A stretch of 64,000 nt of DNA from Adiantum capillus-veneris (Eukaryota; Streptophyta; Polypodiopsida; Polypodiales; Pteridaceae): positions 65,235,003 to 65,299,002 of the forward strand of contig CM043957.1 of NCBI GenBank assembly GCA_014529385.2, in the 5' to 3' direction. Each line of letters opens with the position of its first letter. The first letter of the stretch is position 1. This document shows positions 45,625 through 57,637 of this stretch, in pieces. A program made the position numbers and the translations under genes. The notes under the pieces are model-generated. The model saw only the letters and a list, made by a program, of their open reading frames with translations, did no database searches and had not been told where the DNA came from.

Positions 45625-47482
45625 ACGTCTTTCTGTCACACGAGAGAACATGACTATGCCAATCCTGGGGTGAAAGCTTGTTTTATAACGAGGATGGATT
45701 TCTTTGATATCATTGCTCCTTGGATTTGTACCCAGTGGTTGCATACGCGAGTGACAAAGGGGATGTGCTTTTGTGGAACCATTTGCAGTTGATTGCCCTT
45801 GTATCATGCTTAGTCCTTCGTATTGTCATGGTGGTATTAGTGTAAAGTAACATTACTTCTATAACAGCAATTTTACCGGTGCAGTCGTATGAATAGGAAA
45901 GTATACGACAAGCGGAGCCATTCGCGGCACCTATAGCCAAGTTAATGTTCTCTGTAATCATACATCTAGCCCCAATTGCAGTATTGTCCATCTCATGGAA
46001 TGCCTTGTCTTGGAGCCATTCCTATAGTAATGGTTCGTCGAGAGCATTTTTCTTCAGAGAAATGGCAACAATATCGGATGCCGAGAAGGACTTTTGCAGA
46101 ATCAAGTTGTTGTACTTAAATACATCCTCCCTATGAGTACATATCAGTGTAGTAGCGTCATCGATTACTCTTAGAAGTTCAGTTTCATTAATTACACATT
46201 GTGAAAGCGTTTCTGCTATCTGTTGTTCTGTTGGTTTCTTGACACGGATCATATCCAAGAATTGGATGTAAGCGGGCTCTGCAGCATGGTGAACTGAGAA
46301 GGTCATGTTGTGGGTAGTGGCTACAGCGATGTAAGCTGAGTTTTGTATGTTGCAAACATGGCATAATGGCTCCTGGTGATGGCAGACTGGAGGAAGTTGC
46401 GCCAAATCCCCAAAAAGCAAGATGAGCTTCTGATTGAATGGATTGAGAATTGTTCCATTACTGATGTTAACTATCTGGCGAATGACCATATTGAAGATTG
46501 TACTCGTTAGCATTGATATCTCATCTATGATAATGACGTTAGCACCATGTATGGCGACAAATATTTCATATGTGGGATGAATTGCTTGAAAAAAATGCTG
46601 TTTGGAACAAGGCATCCTGAATTGATAGTGGACTGTAGTTGCCAGGCTGCTAAGGCGGGCAGCCGCTGCTCCAGTTGATGCAGTGAGGATAACGGTCTTA
46701 TTATTTTCTATGAAGCTTGAGGTGAAGAATTTTATGAGGAATGTTTTTCCACATCCTGGAACGCCTATAATGACATGGAGGCCATTTCTTAGGCCTGATA
46801 TACGATCGAAGATTGCTTGTTGTTGAGAGGTCAGAACTGCATTGTTGGTCTCAGCGAACTCTTGCAGTAGCTTCAGCATTCTAGCACGACTTTGAGATAC
46901 TCCTGGTTCGACTGTGTGATTCACTGTACAAGTGAGTGGATCTTCATGATTGGGGATGAACTTTTGTTTTATGAGGTTTAAAGTGTGTCCTGTATTTTCA
47001 GAGACGAGCATATTGCGTTGGGTGTGCTCATTTATATACATCTCCAAGTCTTCATCATCAAGAATCATCCCACAGATTTTGCACTTCAAGAAGTAAGAAG
47101 AGGGTGTGTTGGTTGGTGATAGTAGCTCCATCTCATTCCTAAAGGAAAGTTTTTGCAATAAGACGTTGAAGAAGAATCCCTCTGTTTGATGGCCAAGATC
47201 ATATTCTGTAAATCTGATGAGGTGTTGTTTCTCTGTGATGTTGTTGTTGTACGCATCACGAAAACTCACTACAGGAGGATGCTTGTGTGGCTTTAGGATT
47301 TTGTATCTTCTGTGGTAGTCATAGAACGTAATCTTTTCAAAATGAAGGGCCGTTGCACAATATAAATCAATTGGATGCATGACTATAGTTTGGCTACGAG
47401 ATAGCAAACTTTGTCGTATTGATGGTGGAGAGGAGTCGATGTATTCAACTCGTTCACTCCTTGTGTTGATTGGTATTTTCAA
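45625..47482 (-). pseudogene. Helitron Pif1-like helicase domain
   Basis: The minus-strand frame has Walker A GVPGCGKTFLIKFF, motif Ia TASTGAAAARL, Walker B IIIDEISML and motif III LFGDLAQLPPV, all intact. A TAG at 46022-46024 interrupts it. The same frame continues with GARCMITENINLAIGAANGS and then LSLAYATTGYKSK, typical of the Pif1 C-terminal motifs. After a frame change it reads AFTPGLAYVMFSRVTER up to the LTR junction at 45625. In the intact protein this 5'-3' helicase unwinds DNA during rolling-circle transposition. The insertion plus the stop make it inactive. Confidence 0.85.
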
Positions 47483-47606
47483 ACATTTGATTGCTGCCTC
47501 TGTGTTGCAGATATTGGCTTTGATAATAAAGAGGCTGCAATTTGTTGAAGCTTTACTTTGTCCAAGCCATGAAGTCCAAGCCTTGCTGCATCATCTGTGG
47601 AGAGGT

Positions 47607-48423
47607 TTATTTTCCAAGGGGTTCTGGTTTCATTGCATACTTGAGAAGGCAATGCGATATAGATGAATTTGTGACTCTTTGAATATTCATGTGTGCCTTC
47701 CATAGGAGCAAGATTGTGGGATGGTACGGAACAACATTTCGATGGTCATACCCAAGACGATAGTAAAGCCATCTAGCGGTACATGCATCCATACTTGCAG
47801 TCATGCTGTATTATGGCTCAAACAGGAAGCCGTATTTTCACACTCTAGCTGATCCCATGACTCTGCAAGAGTCTCTGCATTTGTGTATCTGTTTTGTGAT
47901 AACGAGGTTCGGCAGCTCAATGGTGAAGATGTCTTGTGATTCTGCTGGTATGTATACAGCAATCTCGTTTGTACCTTCGTCAGAGATCCATAGTATGATA
48001 TGTGCATGTAGTGAGCCTCGATTTTACACTTCGTAGTGCACCATGTGATGCTCTACATGGCCAAGTATTTTGCTTCCATTGATGATGTATTTATTCAGGA
48101 AAGTGTGCAAGCGAAGGTGAAACAGTGCTAGAGACTCTACAGGGCAATCGTTCCACTTGAAGTCTTGGTTGTAGCCTTTAGCAAGTTTTTCAATTGTGAT
48201 GACTTCTTGCCATCTTGTTTGGGAAACCTCATCAACAGTGAATGTCAAGAACAGATGTGGTAGTCCCCATGTGTCCACCATTGTTATGAGGTCTCTCAAG
48301 TTTTGTCGATGCCACGATGGAGTACCTTGGCATTGTGGCTGGGAGATTGTATCGAATAATATGCTTTATTGCATCATGTGTAGATGCAGTGGTGTGTGTT
48401 CATTTGTAGTTATCAATATCCCT
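47607..48423 (-). pseudogene. Helitron Rep domain (HUH endonuclease), catalytic Tyr changed
   Basis: One frame covers GLPHLFLTFTVDEVSQTRWQ and FKWNDCPVESLALFHLRLHT, the Helitron N-terminal family text. The HUH motif NRGSLHAHIILW comes next (near 48000) and the Y2 region SSISHCLLKYAMKPEP follows (near 47620). Three in-frame stops interrupt it, two of them TAA where the family has CAA-coded Gln. In the Y2 motif the first Tyr is Cys, leaving one of two nucleophiles. Rep nicks and joins single strands during transposition. The TAA at 48024 sits directly before the HUH motif. Confidence 0.8.
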
Positions 48424-48424
48424 T

Positions 48425-49346
48425 TCAAAAATGTACTATTGTGGAGTTTGAAATCATGATAGCTTGTTTCAGTTGGTACATCATGACCAAATATGGCTTG
48501 TACAATCTGTACACAGCGAAGGAAGTTCCGATTCTCATTCTAATGTATTCACTAAAGTCGAATTCTCCTTGGTAGTTTCCTTTTCCTGTGGGAAAGAGGA
48601 AAGGGAATATTTTTGATTCTAATGTGATATCCTGCACTTCAAATTCATGGGCCGGAAGTCCATTGTATTGAAAGCTGACTTTCCAATCGCTTAGATAAGC
48701 GGTGTCGCATATTTGTATTGAACAAAACTCGTGTTTGTCTTTAGCAGTAAATTCAGTTCTCTTTGTTGTGCTGAACACAGTTTGCAATATGCTAATTTCA
48801 CATTGTGCTTCTGCTTCCTGCATAAGTTCAAATGGATCATGCTCTGAGTGGTCCCTTACGATATTCTGTATAACTGATGCTAATAGAATACAAATAGATG
48901 TCCTTTTGTTTGGCTGCTTAGTGATGCACCGATACCTCTTAAGAATTGGATTATTCTTTATGTTGTATGCTAGCACTGCTGCTAGTGGCGTGTTTGCAAG
49001 TAGCGAAGTTGGCCGACACATGTTTTGCTTTGTCGACCAGCAGATTAGTCGATTGTTGAGTAGCGACCTTCTATCTAGCAGGCCTTTTGCAACCGCAGTT
49101 GCTATTTTTGTGATGCTGATTGTGACATCGATGACGCTAAGGAGTTGCACAATTTAGTTGATTTGTGCTTAGGATGGCTTGTATGTAGTTGGGTTGCAAG
49201 ATGACAACGCTGTTTGTTCTTGAACTTTTCAGGCAAGCAAGATAGCAAGTCCAATTCACTTTGAGATTATGCATTGCAGCTGTTTGCAATAGGGTTGCGC
49301 TTGCTAGCTTCGTGCGGGTGGTGTTAAGACCATCATTTTGGGTCAC
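48425..49346 (-). pseudogene. Helitron protein, N-terminal region
   Basis: The frame 48425-49150 contains LESKIFPFLFPTGKGNYQGE followed by FDFSEYIRMRIGTSF, the conserved region that precedes the Rep domain in Helitron proteins. Upstream text (RPTSLLANTPLAAVLAYNIK) is less conserved. A frame change near 48425 separates it from the Rep frame. Another frame at 49137-49346 may be the true N-terminus. I did not find the Helitron 5' TC end. Confidence 0.65.
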
Positions 49347-49349
49347 TAA

Positions 49350-49740
49350 ACCATGAAGAAGAAACAGGACAGAGTAGTACTTTCCGTCTATTTATAGTTT
49401 GAAAAGTGGCGTATTCCTGGCGTCTTTTGTGGTTAGCACGTAGCGTAGTAGCAATTGCCATTGAGAAGGCCTACGCTTAAATGCAATTGTGAATACAACA
49501 GATATAAATTAGTCTGATTCAAATTAGAAGGGACTAATATAATGAAATTGGACGTCAAAAAAATTAGAAGGGATTAATATAATGGAAATAGGCAACAAAT
49601 CAATGTTTAAAGAACTATTGCAAACCATAGTAGAATTTTTAGCTAATACTAAAGAAGGGCATGCCAATGTTGGAGACAAGTTGGAAGAAAAGGATATAAT
49701 CTCTATAAATAAAAAGAGCTTGGTAGTTGCAATGAATTTT
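49350..49740. other. No gene recognised
   Basis: AT-rich gap between Helitron and kinase frames. It includes a near-perfect repeat of ATTAGAAGGGA(C/T)TAATATAATG at about 49525 and 49563. Confidence 0.45.
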
Positions 49741-51126
49741 CTAGGCATAGTGGAAAAAAGAAATACACATTTCAGAGATGTGACGCGAGCATTGTTTGGG
49801 GTGCATATGTAGATGTTCCAGTTCTTGATCTAAATCAGCGAGCGTCTTTCTTTCAGACGGATTCTCCAAAAGGTAGGCATTGTTGATTATATTCTGTATG
49901 GTTTGAACCTCGATAGCAATCCTTGTTTGCATCAAGTCAAGTTTGTAATAGACACAGAATTGGTTGCAAAAAATGCCGAGTTGATTGATGACCCATGCAA
50001 GTGCATACACATCAATTGATTTGCTCCAAGGGCATGTAGATCTGGTATTTAGTAGTTCAGTTGCTCGCCAAGGCCTTATGGCATGCTCTTTTGGCTTGCG
50101 AATATTTGTTGGTCTTCTCTCATACGGTGGTCGAAGGGCAAGACCCCAATCTATAATGCCTACTCTTGGTATTCCCTCTCTAGTGAAGTCTAGCATAATG
50201 TTCCAAGGGTGAAGGTCATTGTGAATAACTCCATTGTCATGTGCAACTCCAGTAGTTAGTTTTTTGTGTTTTTCATCACCCATGGCAACTACAATTTCAT
50301 TGATGCTTCCAGAAGGTGTAGGCACACACTCCATCAAATCACCAAGGGAAGGTCCATTGAAATAAGGAGATATTATAAGTACCCATGGTGATTGAATTGT
50401 ATGTGCAAGAGCACGCACAATACCTCGGTAGTTGAGGTCAACACTGCTCTCTATTGCAAATGATTTGACTTGTTGTTTTGCTTGACCTTTGAATTCCTTA
50501 CAACAATACACATTGTTGGACGGAAGGAAAGAAATCCCTTCGATTTTGCATTCATAAGTGTCTCCATATGACCCAGATCTTAGTTTCCTTCCTTGTTTTA
50601 TAGCCTCAAATGGAATGCCCAAGGTGACATAGCAAAATGAGTTCAATACAGTTTTCTGAATATGCAAACTAGACATGGATCCTCTGCTATCTCGAGGGGT
50701 CTCCTTCCGCAATTTCTTACTGAAGGTGTTCTGTGTGTCAATATTCCTTGCACGGGTGGATTTTTCCTTTTCAACCTTCAAGCAGTTATACCAATGTTGT
50801 AAATTCTCCATTTGTATGTCCTCTGGTAAGTAACCTTGCAGATCGATAGCACATTTTGGCATGTCTCCAACAATACTAAAGAGAAGGTGCTGCAGGTCAC
50901 TAATATCTGCACCCTCAAACTTCAAGGCTGTTGATCGAACCACTTCAGAGAGCAAGGCTTGCAAGCACCGCTCATCTCGCAAGGTTGTTGTTATCTCGTC
51001 CAATGTGAGGGCATCCACTACCCGCACTAATTGTGTGCGTAATCTCTTATTCAACTGCACTGCTTCTTCGGGAAGCATTTTACCTACAAGCACTGAAATG
51101 ACAGTATGACGTATTAACGAGAGCAT
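49741..51126 (-). CDS. Protein kinase-like protein with HND and DWG motifs
   Basis: An open 461-codon frame. Residues 1-170 form a helical, charged N-terminal part with no domain I know. The kinase domain follows: glycine loop SGSYGD (184-189), Lys210 in CCKEF, catalytic loop HNDLHPWN (302-309) in place of HRDxKxxN, and metal-binding DWG (326-328) in place of DFG. A helix F Asp lies in IDVYALAWVI (372). The key Lys, Asp and Asn residues are present, so catalysis is possible. The motif set is unlike ordinary plant receptor kinases. The first ATG (51126) is uncertain: an upstream open stretch (VIAAENLAPLLSYEVINALV) could be a 5' exon. It lies beside and parallel to the Helitron, so capture by it is possible but not shown. 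Confidence 0.7.
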   Translation of the reverse strand: MLSLIRHTVISVLVGKMLPEEAVQLNKRLRTQLVRVVDALTLDEITTTLRDERCLQALLSEVVRSTALKFEGADISDLQHLLFSIVGDMPKCAIDLQGYLPEDIQMENLQHWYNCLKVEKEKSTRARNIDTQNTFSKKLRKETPRDSRGSMSSLHIQKTVLNSFCYVTLGIPFEAIKQGRKLRSGSYGDTYECKIEGISFLPSNNVYCCKEFKGQAKQQVKSFAIESSVDLNYRGIVRALAHTIQSPWVLIISPYFNGPSLGDLMECVPTPSGSINEIVVAMGDEKHKKLTTGVAHDNGVIHNDLHPWNIMLDFTREGIPRVGIIDWGLALRPPYERRPTNIRKPKEHAIRPWRATELLNTRSTCPWSKSIDVYALAWVINQLGIFCNQFCVYYKLDLMQTRIAIEVQTIQNIINNAYLLENPSERKTLADLDQELEHLHMHPKQCSRHISEMCISFFHYA

Positions 51127-51531
51127 TTATCACTTCATAGCTCAAAAGGGGAGCTAGATTTTCTGCAGCAATGACAAGTACTGTATTGACAAGGAGGAGG
51201 GAATGGAAATCAACAAATAAGTGTATATAAATAAAATTTTTAAATGATACTAATTATTTGATTAAGCAACGCAGTATGTTTGGTCAAGATCCATGCTCGT
51301 ACCCTAATAGGGGCCCTCCACATACAAGCTAATAGGAAGTGCAATTGTTTCACATCGGATGGCATGCTAAGGGTAACAACTAATGGGAATTGTGTTTCTA
51401 CAATGGCGACTAACAGAAAGTGGCTCGGTTAAGCACAACAACATGGGGGTCCAAAGTGATAGCCAATGTTGCAGTACGGGACGCGATCTTTGCAGTTGTC
51501 GACAGGTTACACCATGGAATTGTATAAATAA
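51127..51531. other. Upstream flank of the kinase gene
   Basis: The minus-strand sequence has a TATA-like TTTATATACAC near 51217-51230 and a possible splice acceptor (TTGTCAATACAG, near 51180-51190) before an open stretch. No other feature is seen. Confidence 0.35.
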
Positions 51532-52030
51532 ATTCAACTTTACAGTTTAAAATGGGGGTGTGTACAAAGGAGGCAATCACCACATTATGTCTGAATGGGA
51601 GACAACGACATTTTCAATCGAGAGGACGATTGGTGTCGAAGTAATCATGCTTTTGGTGTGTGATACAGCTCTCTATATCTACTTATAACATAAAAAATAC
51701 ATTCAATTTTATAGTTTAAGACGGGGACATACACAAATGAGACGATGACCACAGCGTGCTGATGGGAGATGACGACATTTGCAATTGATAAGACGATTGA
51801 TGTCGAAGTAATCAGGTTTTTGGAGTGTCATATAGGTCTCTATATTTACGCCACAACAGAAATAAATTCAATTTTACAGGTTAAGACGGGGCATGTACAA
51901 ATGAGATAATGACTACAATGTGTGAATGGGAGATCACGACATTTGCAATCGAGAGGACGATTGATGTCGAAGTGATCAGGCTTTTGGAGAGTCCTACATT
52001 CCTTCATATCTACACAACAACAAAAGTAAA
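51532..52030. repeat. Three tandem copies of a 165-base satellite-like unit
   Basis: ATTCAA(C/T)TTTA starts recur at 51532, 51701 and 51866, with a fourth start at 52031 (periods 169, 165, 165). Each unit contains GAGAGGACGATTGATGTCGA or a close variant and ends in a CTATAT(C/T)TAC-like segment. The units differ by scattered substitutions, so the array is not recent. Confidence 0.85.
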
Positions 52031-52206
52031 ATTCAGTTTTCTTCTTGACACCCTAAATTGATATGTACACAACAACGATCTCTAAACTTGGAACGACAAA
52101 TTCACAATACTGAACAATATACTAGCAATCAATTGATCCTTGGATTTTCAACAACAACGTCAAAATGCTAGTGTTTTTTGTGCAAACATCATGCACAGAA
52201 TGTTGG

Positions 52207-52639
52207 TGTGTTGTGGAAAAAAGAACCATACATAAGTATGGTGTGGAGTTGGCACAATTCTCCACATTTTTTATAATACCGTAAGGAATGTGCCTTTCCC
52301 CTGCCACTTTTATCCCTTCCAGTGTTGAAGGGGGACTTATGCTTTTCCTCTAGTGTTAGAGGGACTAGTTTTTTTAGCAAAAAAAATGACGATAGTTTGT
52401 TAGCTTTTCTTTCTTGCATCTGATTCAAGGAACACTGGAAATTGCCATGAGTTCAATGTTTAGATGCTTTACGCACAGAGCAAGTACGCATGCAGTACTG
52501 TCGATATGCAGCATAGAAAAATTTGAAGTAGGATTCTATTAAAGAACTTTAAAAATAAAAAACCCAAACATTGGATTATTAAGTTCTCATCATAGGTCAA
52601 TTTAACTTTTGAAGAGGTTTAATATCACAACTAATTACC

Positions 52640-52677
<38 letters not shown>

Positions 52678-52726
52678 GAGGTTGCTGAAAACAGCACGCC
52701 CACACACACGGAGATGCAAAGTTACA

Positions 52727-52766
<40 letters not shown>

Positions 52767-53196
52767 GTTGTGGAAAAAAGAACCATACATAAGTATGGTG
52801 TGGAGTTGGCACAATTCTCCACATTTTTTATAATACCGTAAGGAATGTGCCTTTCCCCTGCCACTTTTATCCCTTCCAGTGTTGAAGGGGGACTTATGCT
52901 TTTCCTCTAGTGTTAGAGGGACTAGTTTTTTTAGCAAAAAAAATGACGATAGTTTGTTAGCTTTTCTTTCTTGCATCTAATTCAAGGAACACTGGCAATT
53001 GCCATGAGTTCAATGTTTAGATGCTTTACGCACGGAGCAAGTACGCATGCAGTACTGTCGATATGTAGCATAGAAAAATTTGAAGTAGGATTCTATTAAA
53101 GAACTTTAAAAATAAAAAACCCAAACATTGGATTATTAAGTTTTCATCATAGGTCAATTTAACTTTTGAAGAGGTTTAATATCACAACTAATTACC

Positions 53197-53244
<48 letters not shown>

Positions 53245-53293
53245 GAGGTTGCTGAAAACAGCACGCCCACACACACGGAGATGCAAAGTTACA

Positions 53294-53330
<37 letters not shown>

Positions 53331-53759
53331 TCTCCCTCTCTATGTTGTGGAAAAAAGAACCATACATAAGTATGGTGTGGAGTTGGCACAATTCTCCACA
53401 TTTTTTATAATACCGTAAGGAATGTGCCTTTTATCCCTTCCAGTGTTGAAGGGGGACTTATGCTTTTCCCCTAGTGTTAGAGGGACTAGGTTTTTTAGCA
53501 AAAAACATGACGATAGTTTGTTAGCTTTTCTTCTTGCATCTGATTCAAGGAACACTGGCAATTGCCATGAGTTCAATGCTTAGATGCTTTACGCACGGAG
53601 CAAGTACGCATGCAGTACTGTCGATATGCAGCATAGAAAAATTTGAAGTAGGATTCTATTAAAGAACTTTAAAAATAAAAAACCCAAACATTGGATTATT
53701 AAGTTCTCATCATAGGTCAATTTAACTTTTGAAGAGGTTTAATATCACAACTAATTACC

Positions 53760-53833
<74 letters not shown>
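52207..53833. repeat. Three tandem copies of a 560-575 base unit with CT arrays
   Basis: TGTTGTGGAAAAAAGAACCA recurs at about 52207, 52766 and 53342. Each unit carries the same AT-rich body, a first CT array, a short conserved spacer (GAGGTTGCTGAAAACAGCAC and ACACGGAGATGCAAAGTTAC) and a second CT array. The bodies are almost identical, whereas the CT arrays differ in length, so the triplication looks recent. The boundary of each copy falls at a CT array, which suggests unequal exchange there. Confidence 0.9.
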
Positions 53834-53838
<5 letters not shown>

Positions 53839-54071
53839 TGCTGAAAACAGCACGCCCACACACACGGAGATGCAAAGTTACAACCTCTCTCTCTCTCTCC
53901 CTCTCTATGAAATCAATTCTCTCTCTATATTTTTCTCTCTCTCATTAAATCAATCTTAGATAGTCAAGGTAAAGATACAGCCTTTAATATCACAACTAAT
54001 TACCAGCTCTCTCTCTCTCTCTTTCACTAGCACTGGCAAAGATACAGTCTCTCTCCCTCTCTAAAACAATG

Positions 54072-54073
<2 letters not shown>

Positions 54074-54162
<89 letters not shown>
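54074..54162. repeat. Microsatellite (CT)n, about 44 units
   Basis: About 88 bases of CT on the + strand, placed directly before a GC-rich stretch that leads into the LINE ORF1. Confidence 0.97.
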
Positions 54163-54165
<3 letters not shown>

Positions 54166-54449
54166 CTGGGACCCTAGCCTGCGACTCTGCGAGTCTGCTC
54201 ACGCGATGGAGGCGCGTGGGTGGGCGTCTCTCTTCACCCTCCTGTCTAGCTAGAGCCAGCCCGCGGCTGCGCTACAGCCCTGCCCCAGCGCGACATTGCA
54301 CCCCACCTGCCCGGTGCTTATCTGCTGCCTGCGTCAGTCAACACACCCAGAGGGGCTCCCTGGGCTTCGGAGCCACTGCAGCATCCTGACGACGTTCCCC
54401 CTGCTTGTCGCGGCGCCGCCTTCTCACCCGCTCGACCCAGCCACAAGCC

Positions 54450-55322
54450 ATGGCTTTCAAAAAACCTATTAAGGTTGGACGAAGGCCTGTTCCCATGCCG
54501 ACACACAACTGCCCAATCGGCTCCCTCAGTTCAGTATTGAATCAGGCATCGTCTCCAAGTACCCCCCTCTCCAGCACCATCACCACGGTTGGGAGAAAAA
54601 CCTTTGCATCTGTGTTGCGTACCCCAAAGAAACCGTTCGACATACGAACCTCGGACTGGGATGCTCTCCAAGCACAAATTGAGGCGTTACAAGAGGAGAA
54701 CCTCCTCCTTCGACAACGCCTAGATACAGTTGAAGGACGTCTCACGAACCTCGAACAGAAGCACTCCACCAACGAAGGAGAGATGGAGGCAAAAGCCTTA
54801 AACACCGTTCAAGCACAGGTTCAAGAGATCACCGCAAGTCTTCCATCCCAAATCAAAACTCATGTTAACAAGGAGATACGCGAGTTCAAACGCCGAGATG
54901 TTGCATCCCTCAACCTGCGGATTGGAGGATTGCCTCAAGAGTGGTACAGATCAGGTAATTTTCACGCTTCAGTACATCAGCTTGCTAGTTTAATGCCAAT
55001 AGTCAAGTGGGATACAACGCTCGACACATCGCAGGTTCATTCCATAGCCTCACATGTCACCAAAAATGGTGGCTCTCATGGAATCATAACATTCAAGTCC
55101 AAAGTAGCCCGTGATACTATGTTGTACCAATCAAAAAATCTCAAAGACACAGAGTTCTGGTTTGCAGAGGATTTGACTCCTTTGCAACTTCGATGTAAGA
55201 GAGAAGAGCTTACCAAGGTCCGTGAAGCCAGAGCAGCTGGGAAATGGGCAGTTTACCGTGGAGGACGTGCAATCATTGAGGACTTTCGGTCTACCAAGAC
55301 AACCCCTAATGATACCACATAA
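54450..55322 (+). CDS. LINE ORF1-like RNA-binding protein (L1 type), isolated
   Basis: An open frame of 290 codons from ATG 54450 (MAFKKPIKVGRRPVP). A basic proline-rich start leads to a leucine-heptad coiled coil (LQAQIEALQEENLLLRQRLD, residues about 75-115), an RRM-like region (NLRIGGLPQEW) and a C-terminal domain (FWFAEDLTPLQLRCKREELT, then GKWAVYRGGRAIIEDFR). This order matches L1 ORF1 proteins, which coat LINE RNA. The GC-rich leader at 54163-54449 could be the LINE 5' untranslated region. No endonuclease or RT follows: the sequence breaks into microsatellites after 55540, so the element is 3' truncated while its ORF1 is still open. Confidence 0.7.
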   Translation: MAFKKPIKVGRRPVPMPTHNCPIGSLSSVLNQASSPSTPLSSTITTVGRKTFASVLRTPKKPFDIRTSDWDALQAQIEALQEENLLLRQRLDTVEGRLTNLEQKHSTNEGEMEAKALNTVQAQVQEITASLPSQIKTHVNKEIREFKRRDVASLNLRIGGLPQEWYRSGNFHASVHQLASLMPIVKWDTTLDTSQVHSIASHVTKNGGSHGIITFKSKVARDTMLYQSKNLKDTEFWFAEDLTPLQLRCKREELTKVREARAAGKWAVYRGGRAIIEDFRSTKTTPNDTT

Positions 55323-55540
55323 CTAGGAGTTTCTCTTCTATTTGTAAAACGGAGTTAGACACTGCCACTAAGTCCGTCTAGGAGATGGCTAGTAGTAAGA
55401 CCTCTCCATTGCAGGTTGTGAACACCGCCCTCTCTCACGAGAAGAGGACGTACTTTCCACCCTCCTCTTCTAGAGAGGAAATCGATTTTGTATGCATCTT
55501 TGGTCCCATGGGTCTTATGTGACCTCAGTGGATGATAATG

Positions 55541-55597
<57 letters not shown>

Positions 55598-55600
<3 letters not shown>

Positions 55601-55770
55601 GCATATCCCGCAATCAATGCACTCCAAGAGACGACATTCTGGATAGAGGGTCCTCAAGAACGTTTTGTGGTTTACAAAGTGCACCACATTTGGCATACAT
55701 ATCGACCAAGGCATTGCCAATTACAACAATTTTTTGCAACAGTCTCCCACTATTAATCCCAGCTCTTCAG
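55598..55770 (-). pseudogene. PPR fragment 1, ending at a CT array
   Basis: The minus strand reads IVVIGNALVDMYAKCGAL, then VLEDPLSRM and SLGVH-like text, and stops at the CT array at 55597. This is a PPR L/S unit boundary as in the intact gene at 57.6 kb. Only about 50 codons remain. Confidence 0.65.
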
Positions 55771-55832
55771 CAGCCTTAGACTAATAATATCATCGTAAAT
55801 TTCTTTGTGTTGGCATAGGATCCCTTTTTAGT

Positions 55833-56062
<230 letters not shown>

Positions 56063-56114
56063 ACCCGCCACTGCCCCTCGCCAGTTGCACGCGTAGGTGA
56101 TTGCGTCCCCCCCC

Positions 56115-56208
<94 letters not shown>

Positions 56209-56350
56209 TACGGCCTAGATTAAGGCTTAGACTAGCAATATCATCGTGAATTTTTAACCTTATTTTTTGTGTATATATCAGCATCGCATGCATTTAAGAT
56301 GCACACGTAGGAGATTGTAGACTGCAGCAGTCCGTCTCTGCAGCAGTACG

Positions 56351-56392
<42 letters not shown>

Positions 56393-56525
56393 ACAGCAAG
56401 GAAAACGCAGAGAGAGAAAGAGTGCTTTCTGTCTAGGATCAGGGACAAGAAGGGGCCAAGAAGCTCTGTGCTTTTTTCAATAGATGGGATCGATGTGAGG
56501 GCCTCTCCACAAACAATCACTACAC

Positions 56526-57637
<1,112 letters not shown>

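Noticed and set aside
45568-45807. Short frames spanning the LTR/Helitron junction on both strands
   Set aside because: They cross a transposon boundary, so they are chimeric by chance.
48702-49157. 151-codon plus-strand frame
   Set aside because: Antisense of the Helitron N-terminal region.
53729-54389. Leu-Ser and Arg-Glu repeat frames
   Set aside because: Microsatellite translations, not proteins.
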